From NCBI RefSeq assembly GCF_900101395.1, contig NZ_FMZO01000004.1, positions 125,367 through 189,366 of the forward strand: DNA of 64,000 bases, in the 5' to 3' direction. The position numbers and the translations under genes are program-made. This document shows positions 54,629 through 63,346 of this stretch, in pieces. Source of the DNA: Niabella drilacis (GTDB taxonomy: Bacteria > Bacteroidota > Bacteroidia > Chitinophagales > Chitinophagaceae). Under the pieces are notes generated by a model, which saw only the letters and a list, made by a program, of their open reading frames with translations, made no database searches and was not told the DNA's origin. Every line of letters starts with the position of its first letter. Position 1 is the stretch's first letter.

Positions 54629-57304
54629 ATGAAAATGTCCTTCGTATTAAGATATTTGACTGTAACATTCTTATCCGGTGTTATATGTTGTTCGGTTTCC
54701 GGGCAGGGCCCTGCCTACAAAGATCCCACCCTTCCCATCGAAACCCGTGTACAGGATCTTCTTTCGCGCATGACGCCGGAGGAAAAGTTCTGGCAGTTGT
54801 TTATGATTCCGGGCGACCTGGATAAGGCTGCTCCCGGCCAGTACAAAAACGGGTTGTTCGGCTTTCAGGTAAGCGCCGCCACAACCGGTGCGGGAGAGGC
54901 GGCACAGCAAATGCTGAGCTACAACCGGAGCGGGGAAAATGCGCTGGCGCTGGCAAAAAAGATCAATAGCATCCAGCGCTATTTTGTTGAAAATACGCGA
55001 CTGGGAATTCCGTTATTGTTTTTTGATGAAGCATTGCACGGACTGGTGCGCAGTGATGCAACGTCCTTTCCCCAATCCATAGGTCTGGCAGCTACCTTTG
55101 ATACGGCAATGATGCGCCGGGTGGCCAATGCTATTGCGGATGAAACAAAACAGCGGGGCATCCGGCAGATCCTTACACCCGTGGTGAACCTGGCCTCGGA
55201 TGTGCGCTGGGGCAGAACGGAGGAAACCTATGGGGAGGACCCCTTTCTGACATCCGCAATGGGCGTTGTTTTTGTTAGCTCCTTTGAAAAAAAGAATATC
55301 ATTACCACGCCCAAACATTTTGTGGCGAATGTGGGTGATGGAGGCCGGGACAGCTATCCCATTTACTGGAATGAACGCTACCTGGAGGAAACGCATTTCC
55401 TGCCCTTTAAGGCTTGTTTTCAGAAAGGTGGCAGCCGGTCGGTTATGACGGCTTATAATTCACTGGATGGAACGGCCTGTACGGCTAATTCCTGGCTGCT
55501 GAATACCAAACTGAAAAAGGAATGGGGTTTTAACGGCTTTGTTATTTCAGATGCGGGGGCAACAGGAGGAACGCTGGTCTTGCATCATACTGCAAAAGAT
55601 TACCCGGAATCTGGCGCGCAGGCGGTCAATGGCGGATTGGATGTGATCTTCCAAACCGACTACCAGCACTATAAATTATTTGACCCGCATTTTTATGATG
55701 GAAGGATCAGCCGGCAGCGGATCGATGATGCGGTGGCACGGGTGCTGCGCGCAAAGTTCGAACTGGGATTGTTTGACCATCCCTATGTGGATGAAAAAAA
55801 AGCGGCGGAGCAATTCAACCACCGGCCGGTGGCAAAACAGGCAGCACTTGAATCTTTTGTATTGCTGAAAAACGAAAAGAGGATCCTTCCCTTTTCAAAA
55901 AATATCCGGAGGCTGGCGGTAATTGGCACTGATGCTACCGAAGCCCGGCTGGGCGGGTACAGCGGCCCCGGTATTCATAAGATATCTATGCTGGAGGGAT
56001 TAAAAGAAAAGATGGGGGCTGCTACGGCGATCACCTATGCCCCGGGCCCGGGCCGGGGTGATGCAGCCTGGACTCCCCTGCCGGCGAACCTCCTGTGGCA
56101 TTACGAAGGGACTGTTTTAAAAAAAGGGTTGCAATTCAGTGTCTTCGACCGGATCGATTTCGCGGGGCAACCGCTGGATAGCGGCGTAGATGCAGCGATC
56201 AATAAACTCTGGACCCTTTCGCGTCCTTCACCAAAGTTAAATCAGGACTTCTATGCGGTCCGTTGGGAAGGTATAATCCGCCCGGATGTTTCGGGCCGCT
56301 ATCAGGTAGGACTGAGCGGCAATGATGGTTTCCGTTTGTATCTTGATGACCGCCTGGTCATTGATAACTGGAAAAAGGAATCTTTCAGGACCGTGCTTGC
56401 CCCGGTTTCTTTTACAAAAGGAAAAGTATATAAGCTGAAGGTGGAATATTATGAGCCGGTGGGGAACGGAAAACTGCAGCTGGTTATCCAGGGAGCAGAC
56501 GACCGGGAGGCAAAGATCCGGGAAGCGGTGGCTGTTGCAGAAAAGGCAGATGCGGTGGTCATTGCCGCAGGCATCGAGGAAGGCGAATTCAGAGACCGCG
56601 CCATGTTAGCGCTTCCCGGGATGCAGGAGGAACTGATCCGGCGGGTATCAAAAACGGGGAAACCGGTTGTGGTGGTACTTGTTGGCGGAAGCGCCATAAC
56701 TATGAATAACTGGATCTCCGGCGTAAAAGGGATCCTGCAAGCCTGGTATCCCGGTGAGGAAGGAGGGAATGCGGTAGCGGAGGTGTTAATGGGCGATTAT
56801 AATCCAGCCGGCCGCCTGCCCATTACGTTTCCATTGCATGAAGCCCAGCTACCGCTTGTATACAACCATAAGCCCACGGGCCGTGGGGATGATTATGAAA
56901 ACCTGTCGGGCCGGCCATTATTTCCCTTTGGCTTTGGGCTTAGCTACACAACATTTGAATACAGCAATATCCGGTTGGATCAACAGCGTATGGGAATTGC
57001 TGATTCGGTGCGGGTACGGTTCACCCTTAAGAATACCGGTGCTGTAAGCGGAGAAGAAGTACCGCAGCTCTATATCCGCGATGATCTGGCTTCGCTGGCA
57101 CAGCCGGTACTGGCCTTAAAAGGATTTCAGCGGGTGCGGCTGAAGCCCGGCGAAACAAAGGAGCTTGATTTTCTGATTACACCAGAATTATTGGAGATGC
57201 TGAATCAGGAAATGAAATGGATAGTAGAGCCTGGAAGTTTTAGTATTATGATCGGTGCTTCTTCTGCGGATATCCGGTTGCGGACGACTTTAACTGTCGA
57301 ATAA
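54629..57304 (+). CDS. Secreted GH3 beta-glycosidase with PA14 insertion
   Basis: Glycoside hydrolase of 891 residues from the ATG at 54629, chosen because it begins a signal peptide (MKMSFVLRYLTVTFLSG). The longer frame starts in the susD-3 terminator. The GH3 N-terminal barrel has LGIPLLFFDEALHGLVR, TPVVNLASDVRWGRTEETYGEDP and the nucleophile Asp308 in GFVISDAG. A PA14 domain (about 500-617, GRYQVGLSGNDGFRLYLDD) is inserted in the C-terminal sandwich, and a fibronectin-III-like end (PVLALKGFQRVRLKPGETK) follows. Family members are beta-glucosidases or beta-xylosidases; the substrate is not decidable. It is the only CAZyme of the locus. Its 3' end is partly duplicated past the toxin-antitoxin genes. 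Confidence 0.93.
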   Translation: MKMSFVLRYLTVTFLSGVICCSVSGQGPAYKDPTLPIETRVQDLLSRMTPEEKFWQLFMIPGDLDKAAPGQYKNGLFGFQVSAATTGAGEAAQQMLSYNRSGENALALAKKINSIQRYFVENTRLGIPLLFFDEALHGLVRSDATSFPQSIGLAATFDTAMMRRVANAIADETKQRGIRQILTPVVNLASDVRWGRTEETYGEDPFLTSAMGVVFVSSFEKKNIITTPKHFVANVGDGGRDSYPIYWNERYLEETHFLPFKACFQKGGSRSVMTAYNSLDGTACTANSWLLNTKLKKEWGFNGFVISDAGATGGTLVLHHTAKDYPESGAQAVNGGLDVIFQTDYQHYKLFDPHFYDGRISRQRIDDAVARVLRAKFELGLFDHPYVDEKKAAEQFNHRPVAKQAALESFVLLKNEKRILPFSKNIRRLAVIGTDATEARLGGYSGPGIHKISMLEGLKEKMGAATAITYAPGPGRGDAAWTPLPANLLWHYEGTVLKKGLQFSVFDRIDFAGQPLDSGVDAAINKLWTLSRPSPKLNQDFYAVRWEGIIRPDVSGRYQVGLSGNDGFRLYLDDRLVIDNWKKESFRTVLAPVSFTKGKVYKLKVEYYEPVGNGKLQLVIQGADDREAKIREAVAVAEKADAVVIAAGIEEGEFRDRAMLALPGMQEELIRRVSKTGKPVVVVLVGGSAITMNNWISGVKGILQAWYPGEEGGNAVAEVLMGDYNPAGRLPITFPLHEAQLPLVYNHKPTGRGDDYENLSGRPLFPFGFGLSYTTFEYSNIRLDQQRMGIADSVRVRFTLKNTGAVSGEEVPQLYIRDDLASLAQPVLALKGFQRVRLKPGETKELDFLITPELLEMLNQEMKWIVEPGSFSIMIGASSADIRLRTTLTVE
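57250..57304. repeat. Direct repeat, copy 1 (inside the GH3 3' end)
   Basis: 55 bases, encoding the GH3 C-terminus through the TAA stop, reappear at 57876-57930. The first 38 bases differ at one position only; the last 17 differ at six. Confidence 0.85.
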
Positions 57305-57319
57305 GCAAAATGGTGTAAT

Positions 57320-57610
57320 TTAATAAAGCTGGGGTGATCTGCGTGTATGCCTGAGACGGATAATACGGATCTGATTGTTTTTTACCCTGTAAGAAACACG
57401 ATAGCGGTGTATTTCAAAAGCACGCCATGTTCCATCATTGTTTGTTTTGTACTTATCTGCGCGATGTTTGTCTGGTTGGTCTGTCAAGCTCAGGATCGCA
57501 TCAATAATCTCCTGTCGAACCTTTATTGCATTTTGATGGGAATCTTTTAGAATGTATTCGTAGGCGCTCTTTAATTCGTTTTTTGCAATCTCGTTCCATA
57601 CAATCACCAT
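57320..57610 (-). CDS. ParE/RelE superfamily toxin
   Basis: Toxin of 96 residues. The family pattern is clear: AKNELKSAYEYILKDSHQNAIKVRQEI, a central DGTWRAFEIHRYRVSYRVKNN and IRIIRLRHTRRSP near the C-terminus. ParE members poison gyrase and RelE members cleave mRNA; the type cannot be told from the sequence. It overlaps the antitoxin stop by seven bases (ATGGTGA), typical of coupled toxin-antitoxin operons. The gene converges on GH3 with 15 bases between stop codons. Confidence 0.9.
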   Translation of the reverse strand: MVIVWNEIAKNELKSAYEYILKDSHQNAIKVRQEIIDAILSLTDQPDKHRADKYKTNNDGTWRAFEIHRYRVSYRVKNNQIRIIRLRHTRRSPQLY

Positions 57611-57819
57611 CGCTCCATTTCCTTTAGTAGGCCTTCCATGGTAGTGTATTTGCCTTTTTCAATTTCGGTATCTCCTTCCTCCAGCTCGTTATTATATTCC
57701 TCCAAAGTCTGTGGATTACCATCAGTTTTGAATGGCACACCAAGGAACCTCAATGTTTCCAAAAGAAATTTCTTCTTGGCAGAGTCGTTGATTTTATCAA
57801 AATCAATAATCAATTCCAT
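57604..57819 (-). CDS. Antitoxin of the ParE/RelE-type module
   Basis: Protein of 71 residues, acidic, without a recognisable DNA-binding motif that I can name. The C-terminal KGKYTTMEGLLKEMERW could wrap around the toxin. The start MELIIDFDKINDSAKKKFL and the position directly before the toxin gene (7-base overlap) make the antitoxin role likely. It is expected to repress its own promoter together with the toxin. Confidence 0.8.
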   Translation of the reverse strand: MELIIDFDKINDSAKKKFLLETLRFLGVPFKTDGNPQTLEEYNNELEEGDTEIEKGKYTTMEGLLKEMERW

Positions 57820-58168
57820 AATACTACAAATTTACACTTTTTCCTCTTGTTTTCGGTCTCCGGGGAAACCTAGCTGATCGGTGCTTCTTCTGCAGATATC
57901 CGGTTGCGGACGATGTTGACGGTAAAATAATGGAATCTATTCCAATACTACTGTGAGTATGTTCCTTAACAACTTGAAATGGAGATGCTAAATAGTCGCC
58001 TATGTCGTTCAGTCGCCCAAAATTAATGAGCTATCGATTGCCAACGATACAAAATAAGAGTACTAGCCTTTGCAAGGTAAAGGTAACAGCCAGGAATGTG
58101 CAGGCACTGGCCGGTTTCTGCTTTGAAGGCTGTATATCCCGGTTCCGGAAAATAAAACAGCGTACAGT
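57820..58168. other. Intergenic region between the antitoxin and the asparaginase-like gene
   Basis: About 350 bases. The left part holds the toxin-antitoxin promoter and the second copy of the GH3 3' end (57876-57930), in which an in-frame TAA is kept but an upstream TAG interrupts the frame. The right part (57931-58168) shows no gene, repeat or clear terminator. Confidence 0.6.
57876..57930. repeat. Direct repeat, copy 2 (orphan GH3 3' end)
   Basis: In the GH3 frame it reads LIGASSADIRLRTMLTVK and ends in TAA, against MIGASSADIRLRTTLTVE for the intact gene. An in-frame TAG directly precedes it, and CCGGGGAAA a little upstream would encode the PGK found at this point in many GH3 enzymes. 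It is either a displaced original gene end or the remnant of a second GH3 gene. Confidence 0.8.
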
Positions 58169-58657
58169 TTACGCTACCTCTTCAAACACACCTGTCTGCC
58201 GGTTCTTGCGCACATTATCTGCCTTAAAGTACCGTCCGTTCATAGCCACGTAAACGCCATGAGGCAGGGATTGGGCAAAGGCAATGGCGCTGCCCAGGTT
58301 AAACAATCCATCGGAGCTTCCAAATTTAATGGGAATCATGGCCCCGGTCAGCACGATCGTTTTGTTTTTGACCCGTTCGGCTAATAACTGTGCGGTTACA
58401 GACATTGTATCCGTTCCATGGGTGATCACGATCTGTTCTTCTTCGCTTTGTTCACATTGATAAGCGATCAGTTCCCGGTCTTCATCGGTCATTTCCAGGC
58501 TGTCTACCATCATCAGGGTGCGGATTTCAACAGGAACGGTGTTGCGTCCTTTTTCCAGCAATTCATGTAAATGCGTGTCTTTAAAATAAAGCTCCCCATT
58601 CAGCATATTGTACTCTTTATCAAAAGTGCCACCGGTTATAAAGATGCGTATTGCCAT
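58169..58657 (-). CDS. Asparaginase-like protein, N-terminal domain only
   Basis: Protein of 162 residues from the ATG at 58657, which begins the conserved domain (MAIRIFITGGTFDKEY); the open frame runs 45 codons further upstream without family similarity. ITGGTFDK carries the first catalytic threonine, and VITHGTDTM the second threonine/aspartate pair of type I/II asparaginases. Full asparaginases have about 320-350 residues and a second domain, absent here, although LTGAMIPIKFGSSDGLFNLGSAIAFA is intact. Such one-domain forms are annotated in other bacteria; activity is uncertain. Confidence 0.85.
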   Translation of the reverse strand: MAIRIFITGGTFDKEYNMLNGELYFKDTHLHELLEKGRNTVPVEIRTLMMVDSLEMTDEDRELIAYQCEQSEEEQIVITHGTDTMSVTAQLLAERVKNKTIVLTGAMIPIKFGSSDGLFNLGSAIAFAQSLPHGVYVAMNGRYFKADNVRKNRQTGVFEEVA

Positions 58658-58930
58658 ACCTGCAAAAGTATCGCATTCCGGCCAGAATGTAGGCGCGGAG
58701 CGGGTTTGGTATACGAACACCTGATCGTGCTTTTTTAATTTGAATGATGGGTATGGGATTTTATTAGTGGTTTCAACAGTGATCCCAGGCAATCTTGCAA
58801 AAAGTAAAACGCATCGGGTAAATAAATTGATATTCTGAAATGAGCCGACAGTTTTCAGTAATCAATTTCTATCGGCAGCGTCAATAACCCCCGAATCGAA
58901 GATCCGGCATCAAGCAACAAACGAATCCCA

Positions 58931-58961
58931 ACCCGAAACATTGAGCATTAAACCTGGAACT
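58931..58961. repeat. Degenerate GAAACATTGAGCATTAAACCTGGAAC-type tract
   Basis: Heptamer-like GAAACaTTGAgC-TTAAACC units abut the end of the antiporter gene. The related tract at 60752-60780 ends at the NDH-2 stop codon. These are likely dispersed intergenic repeats; copy number is not knowable here. Confidence 0.35.
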
Positions 58962-60574
58962 TATTGTCGTTTCCGGCTTCTCAGCCGGGCTTCTTCCAGG
59001 TCCAGTTCCCATTCCTTTTCCTTGATCAGCTCCTCGCTAAAGGTTCCGTTTACCCGGAACTTCATCAGTTCATTGCGTTTTACATTGATCAATTCCAGCA
59101 GTAATTGCCGGAACCGCGGCATAGACTCATCCACCGCAGGGGCATCACCGGATTTCAGTCCCAGCTTTTGTTTGGCGGCGTCAATCATATGACTGTACCG
59201 GTTACGCGTGAGTAAAAAAGGCTCGCTTTGTTCGAGGTCGTCCCTGTAATGCACATCAATATATTTCAGCGCCAGCTCTGCCAGCCGCAATTTCAATTGC
59301 TGGTTCTCTGTTTTCCGTTTGTCTTCGGCAACATCCCGGATCTTCAGCAACCGGATCAGCGGTGATATTGTAAGTCCCTGTAGTACCAATGTTACAATGA
59401 TCACCACAAACGTAATGAAGAGGATCAGGTACCGGTAGGGGAACTCTACATTGTTTTTTATGTAAAACGGAATGGCCAGTGCCGCGGCTAAGGATACCAC
59501 ACCCCGCATGCCGCACCAGGCTACCAAGAAGGTCTCTTTGTTTGTAGGAACCGCGGTATCCGGCGCCCATCTGCGTTTGATACGTACGCGGATATAATTG
59601 GAAGTATACACCCACACAATACGGATCAGGATCACAGCTCCGCTAATAATAAGCCCATAACCAAGCGCTTCCTTGACCGTGTTTTTAGTGAAGTTGGAAA
59701 CAATAAAGGGCAGCTGTAACCCGATAAGAATAAATATAAATCCGTTCAGTAAAAACGTAAGCGTGTCCCATACGCCTGCCATATGGATCCGCGACTGGTA
59801 TCCCAGCATCCGGTGGGTATGATAGCTCAGGAACAATCCGCCCGCAACCACCGATAATACTCCGGAGCAATGAAAATACTCCGCTACCAGGTACATCACG
59901 TAGGGCGACAGCAGGGTGAAGGCCGTATCGATCGCTGAAGTGGTAGGAAAGAAACGAAGGATCAGGTAAATGATACCTGCGATAGCCAAACCGATACAAA
60001 TGCCCATTCCTGCAACCACAAAAAAACTTTTTGTAGCCGTCCATACACTGAACTGACCGGAGATTACGGCGAGCAATGCAAAGCGGTAAACGATCAAACT
60101 GGAAGCATCATTTACCAGGCTTTCGCCTTCCAGCAGGTTTACCACATTGCGGGGAACCTTCAGCCCTTTTAATACAGAAGTGGCAGCAACGGCATCCGGT
60201 GGAGAAATAATACCGCCTAATACGAATCCCAGTGCCAGCGTAAAACCCGGTATCAATGCGGTAGAGAGGAACGCAATAATAGTGGAAGTGAAAAATACCA
60301 GACCAAATCCCAAGAGGGCGATACGCCGTTTTAATTTCCAGAAGTCTGCCCAGGGCATCTGCATTGCGGCGGAGAAAAGTACCGGCGGCAGGAAGATCAG
60401 AAAAACGATATCCGGGTTGATCTTTATCTCGGGTGTGCCCGGAAGCATGCTGATGACGAGCCCGGCCATCACCAAAAAGATCGGGTAAGAAATTTTTAGT
60501 TTATTACCCAGCATAGTAAGCAGGGTAATGAGGAAGAGCATGGTCAGGATCAGTAAAAGCCGGCTTTCGATCAT
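58961..60574 (-). CDS. Na+/H+ antiporter, CPA1 family
   Basis: Inner-membrane cation/proton antiporter of 537 residues. About 12 helices fill residues 1-410. FLPPVLFSAAMQMPW, ISPPDAVAATSVLKGLKVP (Asp near 127) and GESLVNDASSLIVYRFAL contain the ion-binding acidic residues of the CPA1/NhaP group. A cytoplasmic C-terminal helical region of about 120 charged residues follows. It probably exports Na+ or K+ in exchange for protons in pH and salt homeostasis. Single gene. Confidence 0.92.
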   Translation of the reverse strand: MIESRLLLILTMLFLITLLTMLGNKLKISYPIFLVMAGLVISMLPGTPEIKINPDIVFLIFLPPVLFSAAMQMPWADFWKLKRRIALLGFGLVFFTSTIIAFLSTALIPGFTLALGFVLGGIISPPDAVAATSVLKGLKVPRNVVNLLEGESLVNDASSLIVYRFALLAVISGQFSVWTATKSFFVVAGMGICIGLAIAGIIYLILRFFPTTSAIDTAFTLLSPYVMYLVAEYFHCSGVLSVVAGGLFLSYHTHRMLGYQSRIHMAGVWDTLTFLLNGFIFILIGLQLPFIVSNFTKNTVKEALGYGLIISGAVILIRIVWVYTSNYIRVRIKRRWAPDTAVPTNKETFLVAWCGMRGVVSLAAALAIPFYIKNNVEFPYRYLILFITFVVIIVTLVLQGLTISPLIRLLKIRDVAEDKRKTENQQLKLRLAELALKYIDVHYRDDLEQSEPFLLTRNRYSHMIDAAKQKLGLKSGDAPAVDESMPRFRQLLLELINVKRNELMKFRVNGTFSEELIKEKEWELDLEEARLRSRKRQ

Positions 60575-60751
60575 GCCTTAATATACGGAATTTCTTTTTT
60601 TGAATTTGAAAATTCGGGAATGTGGAAATATAAGATACAGTTCCGGTTCGGTGGCCTGTATGCTGATGAAATACCTGGATTAGAAATGAGGAGCCAGAAA
60701 TGAGAACCTGTACCTTGAACAGCTGTCCATTAATCATTAAAACGGATCTGA

Positions 60752-60780
60752 TGTGAAACATTGAACCTGAAACCTTAAAC
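60752..60780. repeat. Degenerate TTGAACCTGAAACCTTAAACC tract
   Basis: Short near-repeats of TTGAACCTGAAAC/CTTAAACC run directly into the stop codon of the NDH-2 gene. They belong to the same style of seven- or eight-base tract as at 35291-35336 and 58931-58961. Confidence 0.4.
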
Positions 60781-62049
60781 CTGTTCCTCCCGGTCTTCCG
60801 GCCGGATGATCATCCGGAAGGATTGGTCCCTGCTGAAATAGGCAATGATCCAGTTCGTCAACGTCCGCAGCCGGTTCTTCAACGTAAGCAACGACATTAC
60901 GTGGATGAACAGCCAGATCAGCCAGGCAAAAAAACCGCCAAAACGCATTTTGGGTTTGGTAAGATCCGCCACGGCCTTATTGCGGCCGATAATGGCCATG
61001 GAGCCTTTGTCTACATAGGCAAAAGGCTTCAATCGTTGCGGATGCAACAGATTCTTGGCAAGGTTGGCGCCCTGCTGAAGGGCTACCTGTGCCACCTGGG
61101 GATGGCCGTTGGGGAAAGCCGCGTCAGTGGTCTGTAAACAGGTATCGCCGATGGCATAAATAGCTTCAACGCCGGCTACCTTATTATAGGCATCAACGAT
61201 CAGGCGCTTACCACGCCCGTAACAGGCTGCCGGGATACCTTCAAAGGTTTTTGCTGCCACACCCGCTGCCCAGATCAGGTTCTTCGTTGCAATGATGCTG
61301 CCATCTGATAAAAGAACCGTATCATTTACAAAATCCTTTACGGTGGTATTGAGTTTTATGTGTACGCCCAGGGCCTCCAGCGATTTCTTGGAATACTGCT
61401 GGGCATTTTTCGACATGGGTTTTAATACAGCATCTCCGCCGTCTACCAGGAAAATTTCCCCCAGGTTCCTCCCAACAAGATCGGGATAGTCTTTCCGGAT
61501 GATCGTAGCCCGCATTTCTGCAAACATGCCGGAGATTTCCACGCCTGTAGGGCCTGCACCCGCTACAACAAAGGTCACCAGTTTTCTTTTATAGTCGAGG
61601 TCCGTGGCGCGGGATGCTTCTTCCAGCCGGTTCAAAAGTGTATTCCGCATAGCGAGTGCATCGCTCAGTGTTTTCATCGGGATGGCATTCTGCTGCACCT
61701 GCTCCATCCCGAAATAATTAGTGGTAGCACCGGTTGCCAGCACCAGGATATCATAGTTCAGGGATCCGTTTGACAGGATGATTTTTTTTTCACCGGGAAG
61801 TACTTCTTTTAAAGCACCCATCCGGAAGCGGATATTCTTCTTGCCTCTTAAAAATTTGCGGAACGGGTAACTGATACTGGAGGGTTCCAGGAAGCCGGTG
61901 GCCACCTGGTACAGGAGCGGGGGAAAGAAGTTATAATTGTTGCTGTCTACCAGGGTGACCTCAAAACCCGGCTGATTATTGAGTTTCTTGGCCAGGGTTA
62001 CGCCTGCAAAACCACCACCAACGATCACTACTTTTTTAGATTGATCCAT
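60775..62049 (-). CDS. Type II NADH:quinone dehydrogenase-like FAD oxidoreductase
   Basis: Flavoprotein of 424 residues. The FAD-binding GGGFAG (about 11-16) and the NADH-binding AGAGPTGVE (about 165) are both present, along with VLATGATTNYFGM and AIGDTCLQT. Near the C-terminus, FFAWLIWLFIHVMSLL is a membrane-contact helix found in NDH-2. It would oxidise NADH and reduce menaquinone without pumping protons. It lies 73 bases after mqnC on the same strand and may be co-transcribed with it, which ties quinone making to quinone use. Confidence 0.92.
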   Translation of the reverse strand: MDQSKKVVIVGGGFAGVTLAKKLNNQPGFEVTLVDSNNYNFFPPLLYQVATGFLEPSSISYPFRKFLRGKKNIRFRMGALKEVLPGEKKIILSNGSLNYDILVLATGATTNYFGMEQVQQNAIPMKTLSDALAMRNTLLNRLEEASRATDLDYKRKLVTFVVAGAGPTGVEISGMFAEMRATIIRKDYPDLVGRNLGEIFLVDGGDAVLKPMSKNAQQYSKKSLEALGVHIKLNTTVKDFVNDTVLLSDGSIIATKNLIWAAGVAAKTFEGIPAACYGRGKRLIVDAYNKVAGVEAIYAIGDTCLQTTDAAFPNGHPQVAQVALQQGANLAKNLLHPQRLKPFAYVDKGSMAIIGRNKAVADLTKPKMRFGGFFAWLIWLFIHVMSLLTLKNRLRTLTNWIIAYFSRDQSFRMIIRPEDREEQV

Positions 62050-62122
62050 AGGAATTTGTTTTAATGAAGACCGGCGAGGTATTTAATCAGCGGACCGGGA
62101 ACCTCACTGGTCTGCAAGTCGG

Positions 62123-63247
62123 TTAATAATCCACCACCTGCTCCACGATAGCCTCGGGAATCCTGCGCCATTCGTATTTCTGCGTGCGCAACTGCGGCTC
62201 AAACCCGGCTTCTTGGATGGCCTCCTGTATGGATTTATAGGTGAACCGGTGGGGCGCCCCGGCGGCGCTTACCACGTTTTCTTCGATCATGATACTTCCA
62301 AAATCATTGGCTCCGGCATGCAGACACACCTGGGCTGTAGGCTTTCCTACAGTAAGCCAGGATGCCTGTATGTTCTTAATATTGGGCAGCATGATGCGGC
62401 TCAGTGCTACCATTTTGATGTATTCATCTGCAGTGGTTAGATTGTGTACGCCCCGTATGCGTGTGAGCAGGGTATCCACATCCTGGAAGGTCCAGGCAAT
62501 AAAGGCCAGGAACCCATTGGTGCCTTCCGGCTTGCGGCTTTGTACCTCCCGTATTTTTACCAGGTGCTCAAAACGCTCTTCAATGGTTTCCACATGCCCA
62601 AACATCATGGTGGCGGAAGTGGTAATGTCTAACTTGTGCGCCTCATGCATGATATCCAGCCATTCCTGTGCACCGCATTTGCCCTTGCTGATCAGGCGCC
62701 GGACCCGGTCGATGAGTATTTCGGCCCCGGCCCCGGGCAGGGAATCCAAACCTGCTTCTTTTAATGCCTGCAGTACTTCCTTATGGGTGCTTTTCTCCAG
62801 CTTGGTGATATGGGCTACCTCGGGAGGACCAAGGGCATGTAGGCGGATATCAGGGAATTCGGCCTTGATCTGCCGGAACGTATCTACATAAAATTGGAGT
62901 CCCAGTTCCGGGTGATGCCCGCCCTGCAACAGCAATTGATCGCCACCATATTTGATCGTTTCCTCAATTTTTTTCCGGTAAGTGGACATATCGGTGATAT
63001 AGGCATCCGGATGCCCGGGAATGCGGAAAAAATTGCAGAACTTACAATTGGCGATACATACATTGGTGGTATTTACATTGCGGTCGATCTGCCAGGTCAC
63101 CTTTCCATGGGGTACCTGTTGTTTGCGCAGCTCATCTGCGATCAGCATCAGGTCGGAAAGGGGAGCATGATGATAAAGAAAAACACCTTCCTCCACACTT
63201 AAAAACTCAAACGCTGCTGCTTTCTTATAGAGATCCTGTAATTGCAT
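62123..63247 (-). CDS. mqnC: Cyclic dehypoxanthinyl futalosine synthase (radical SAM)
   Basis: Enzyme of 374 residues of the futalosine route to menaquinone; it cyclises dehypoxanthine futalosine. The Fe-S cluster motif is CIANCKFC (Cys64, Cys68, Cys71, CX3CX2C). DRNVNTTNVC before it, QGGHHPELGLQFYVD, LPGAGAEILIDRVRR and MFGHVETIEER favour MqnC over the sister enzyme MqnE. LSRIMLPNIKNIQASW near the C-terminus also fits. The first gene of a possible unit with the NDH-2 gene downstream; other mqn genes are not in the window. Confidence 0.94.
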   Translation of the reverse strand: MQLQDLYKKAAAFEFLSVEEGVFLYHHAPLSDLMLIADELRKQQVPHGKVTWQIDRNVNTTNVCIANCKFCNFFRIPGHPDAYITDMSTYRKKIEETIKYGGDQLLLQGGHHPELGLQFYVDTFRQIKAEFPDIRLHALGPPEVAHITKLEKSTHKEVLQALKEAGLDSLPGAGAEILIDRVRRLISKGKCGAQEWLDIMHEAHKLDITTSATMMFGHVETIEERFEHLVKIREVQSRKPEGTNGFLAFIAWTFQDVDTLLTRIRGVHNLTTADEYIKMVALSRIMLPNIKNIQASWLTVGKPTAQVCLHAGANDFGSIMIEENVVSAAGAPHRFTYKSIQEAIQEAGFEPQLRTQKYEWRRIPEAIVEQVVDY

Positions 63248-63346
63248 AGACTGTTGAAATAAAGTACAAAAATACGATACTACCCGCTAATTTATGGTAT
63301 TGGTGAAGTTTGCTTCGGATCTTTGCCGTAAACTGTTTGTGGGGTA

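Noticed and set aside
57638-57877. 79-codon plus-strand frame antisense to the antitoxin
   Set aside because: The opposite strand has a coupled toxin-antitoxin pair with family motifs.
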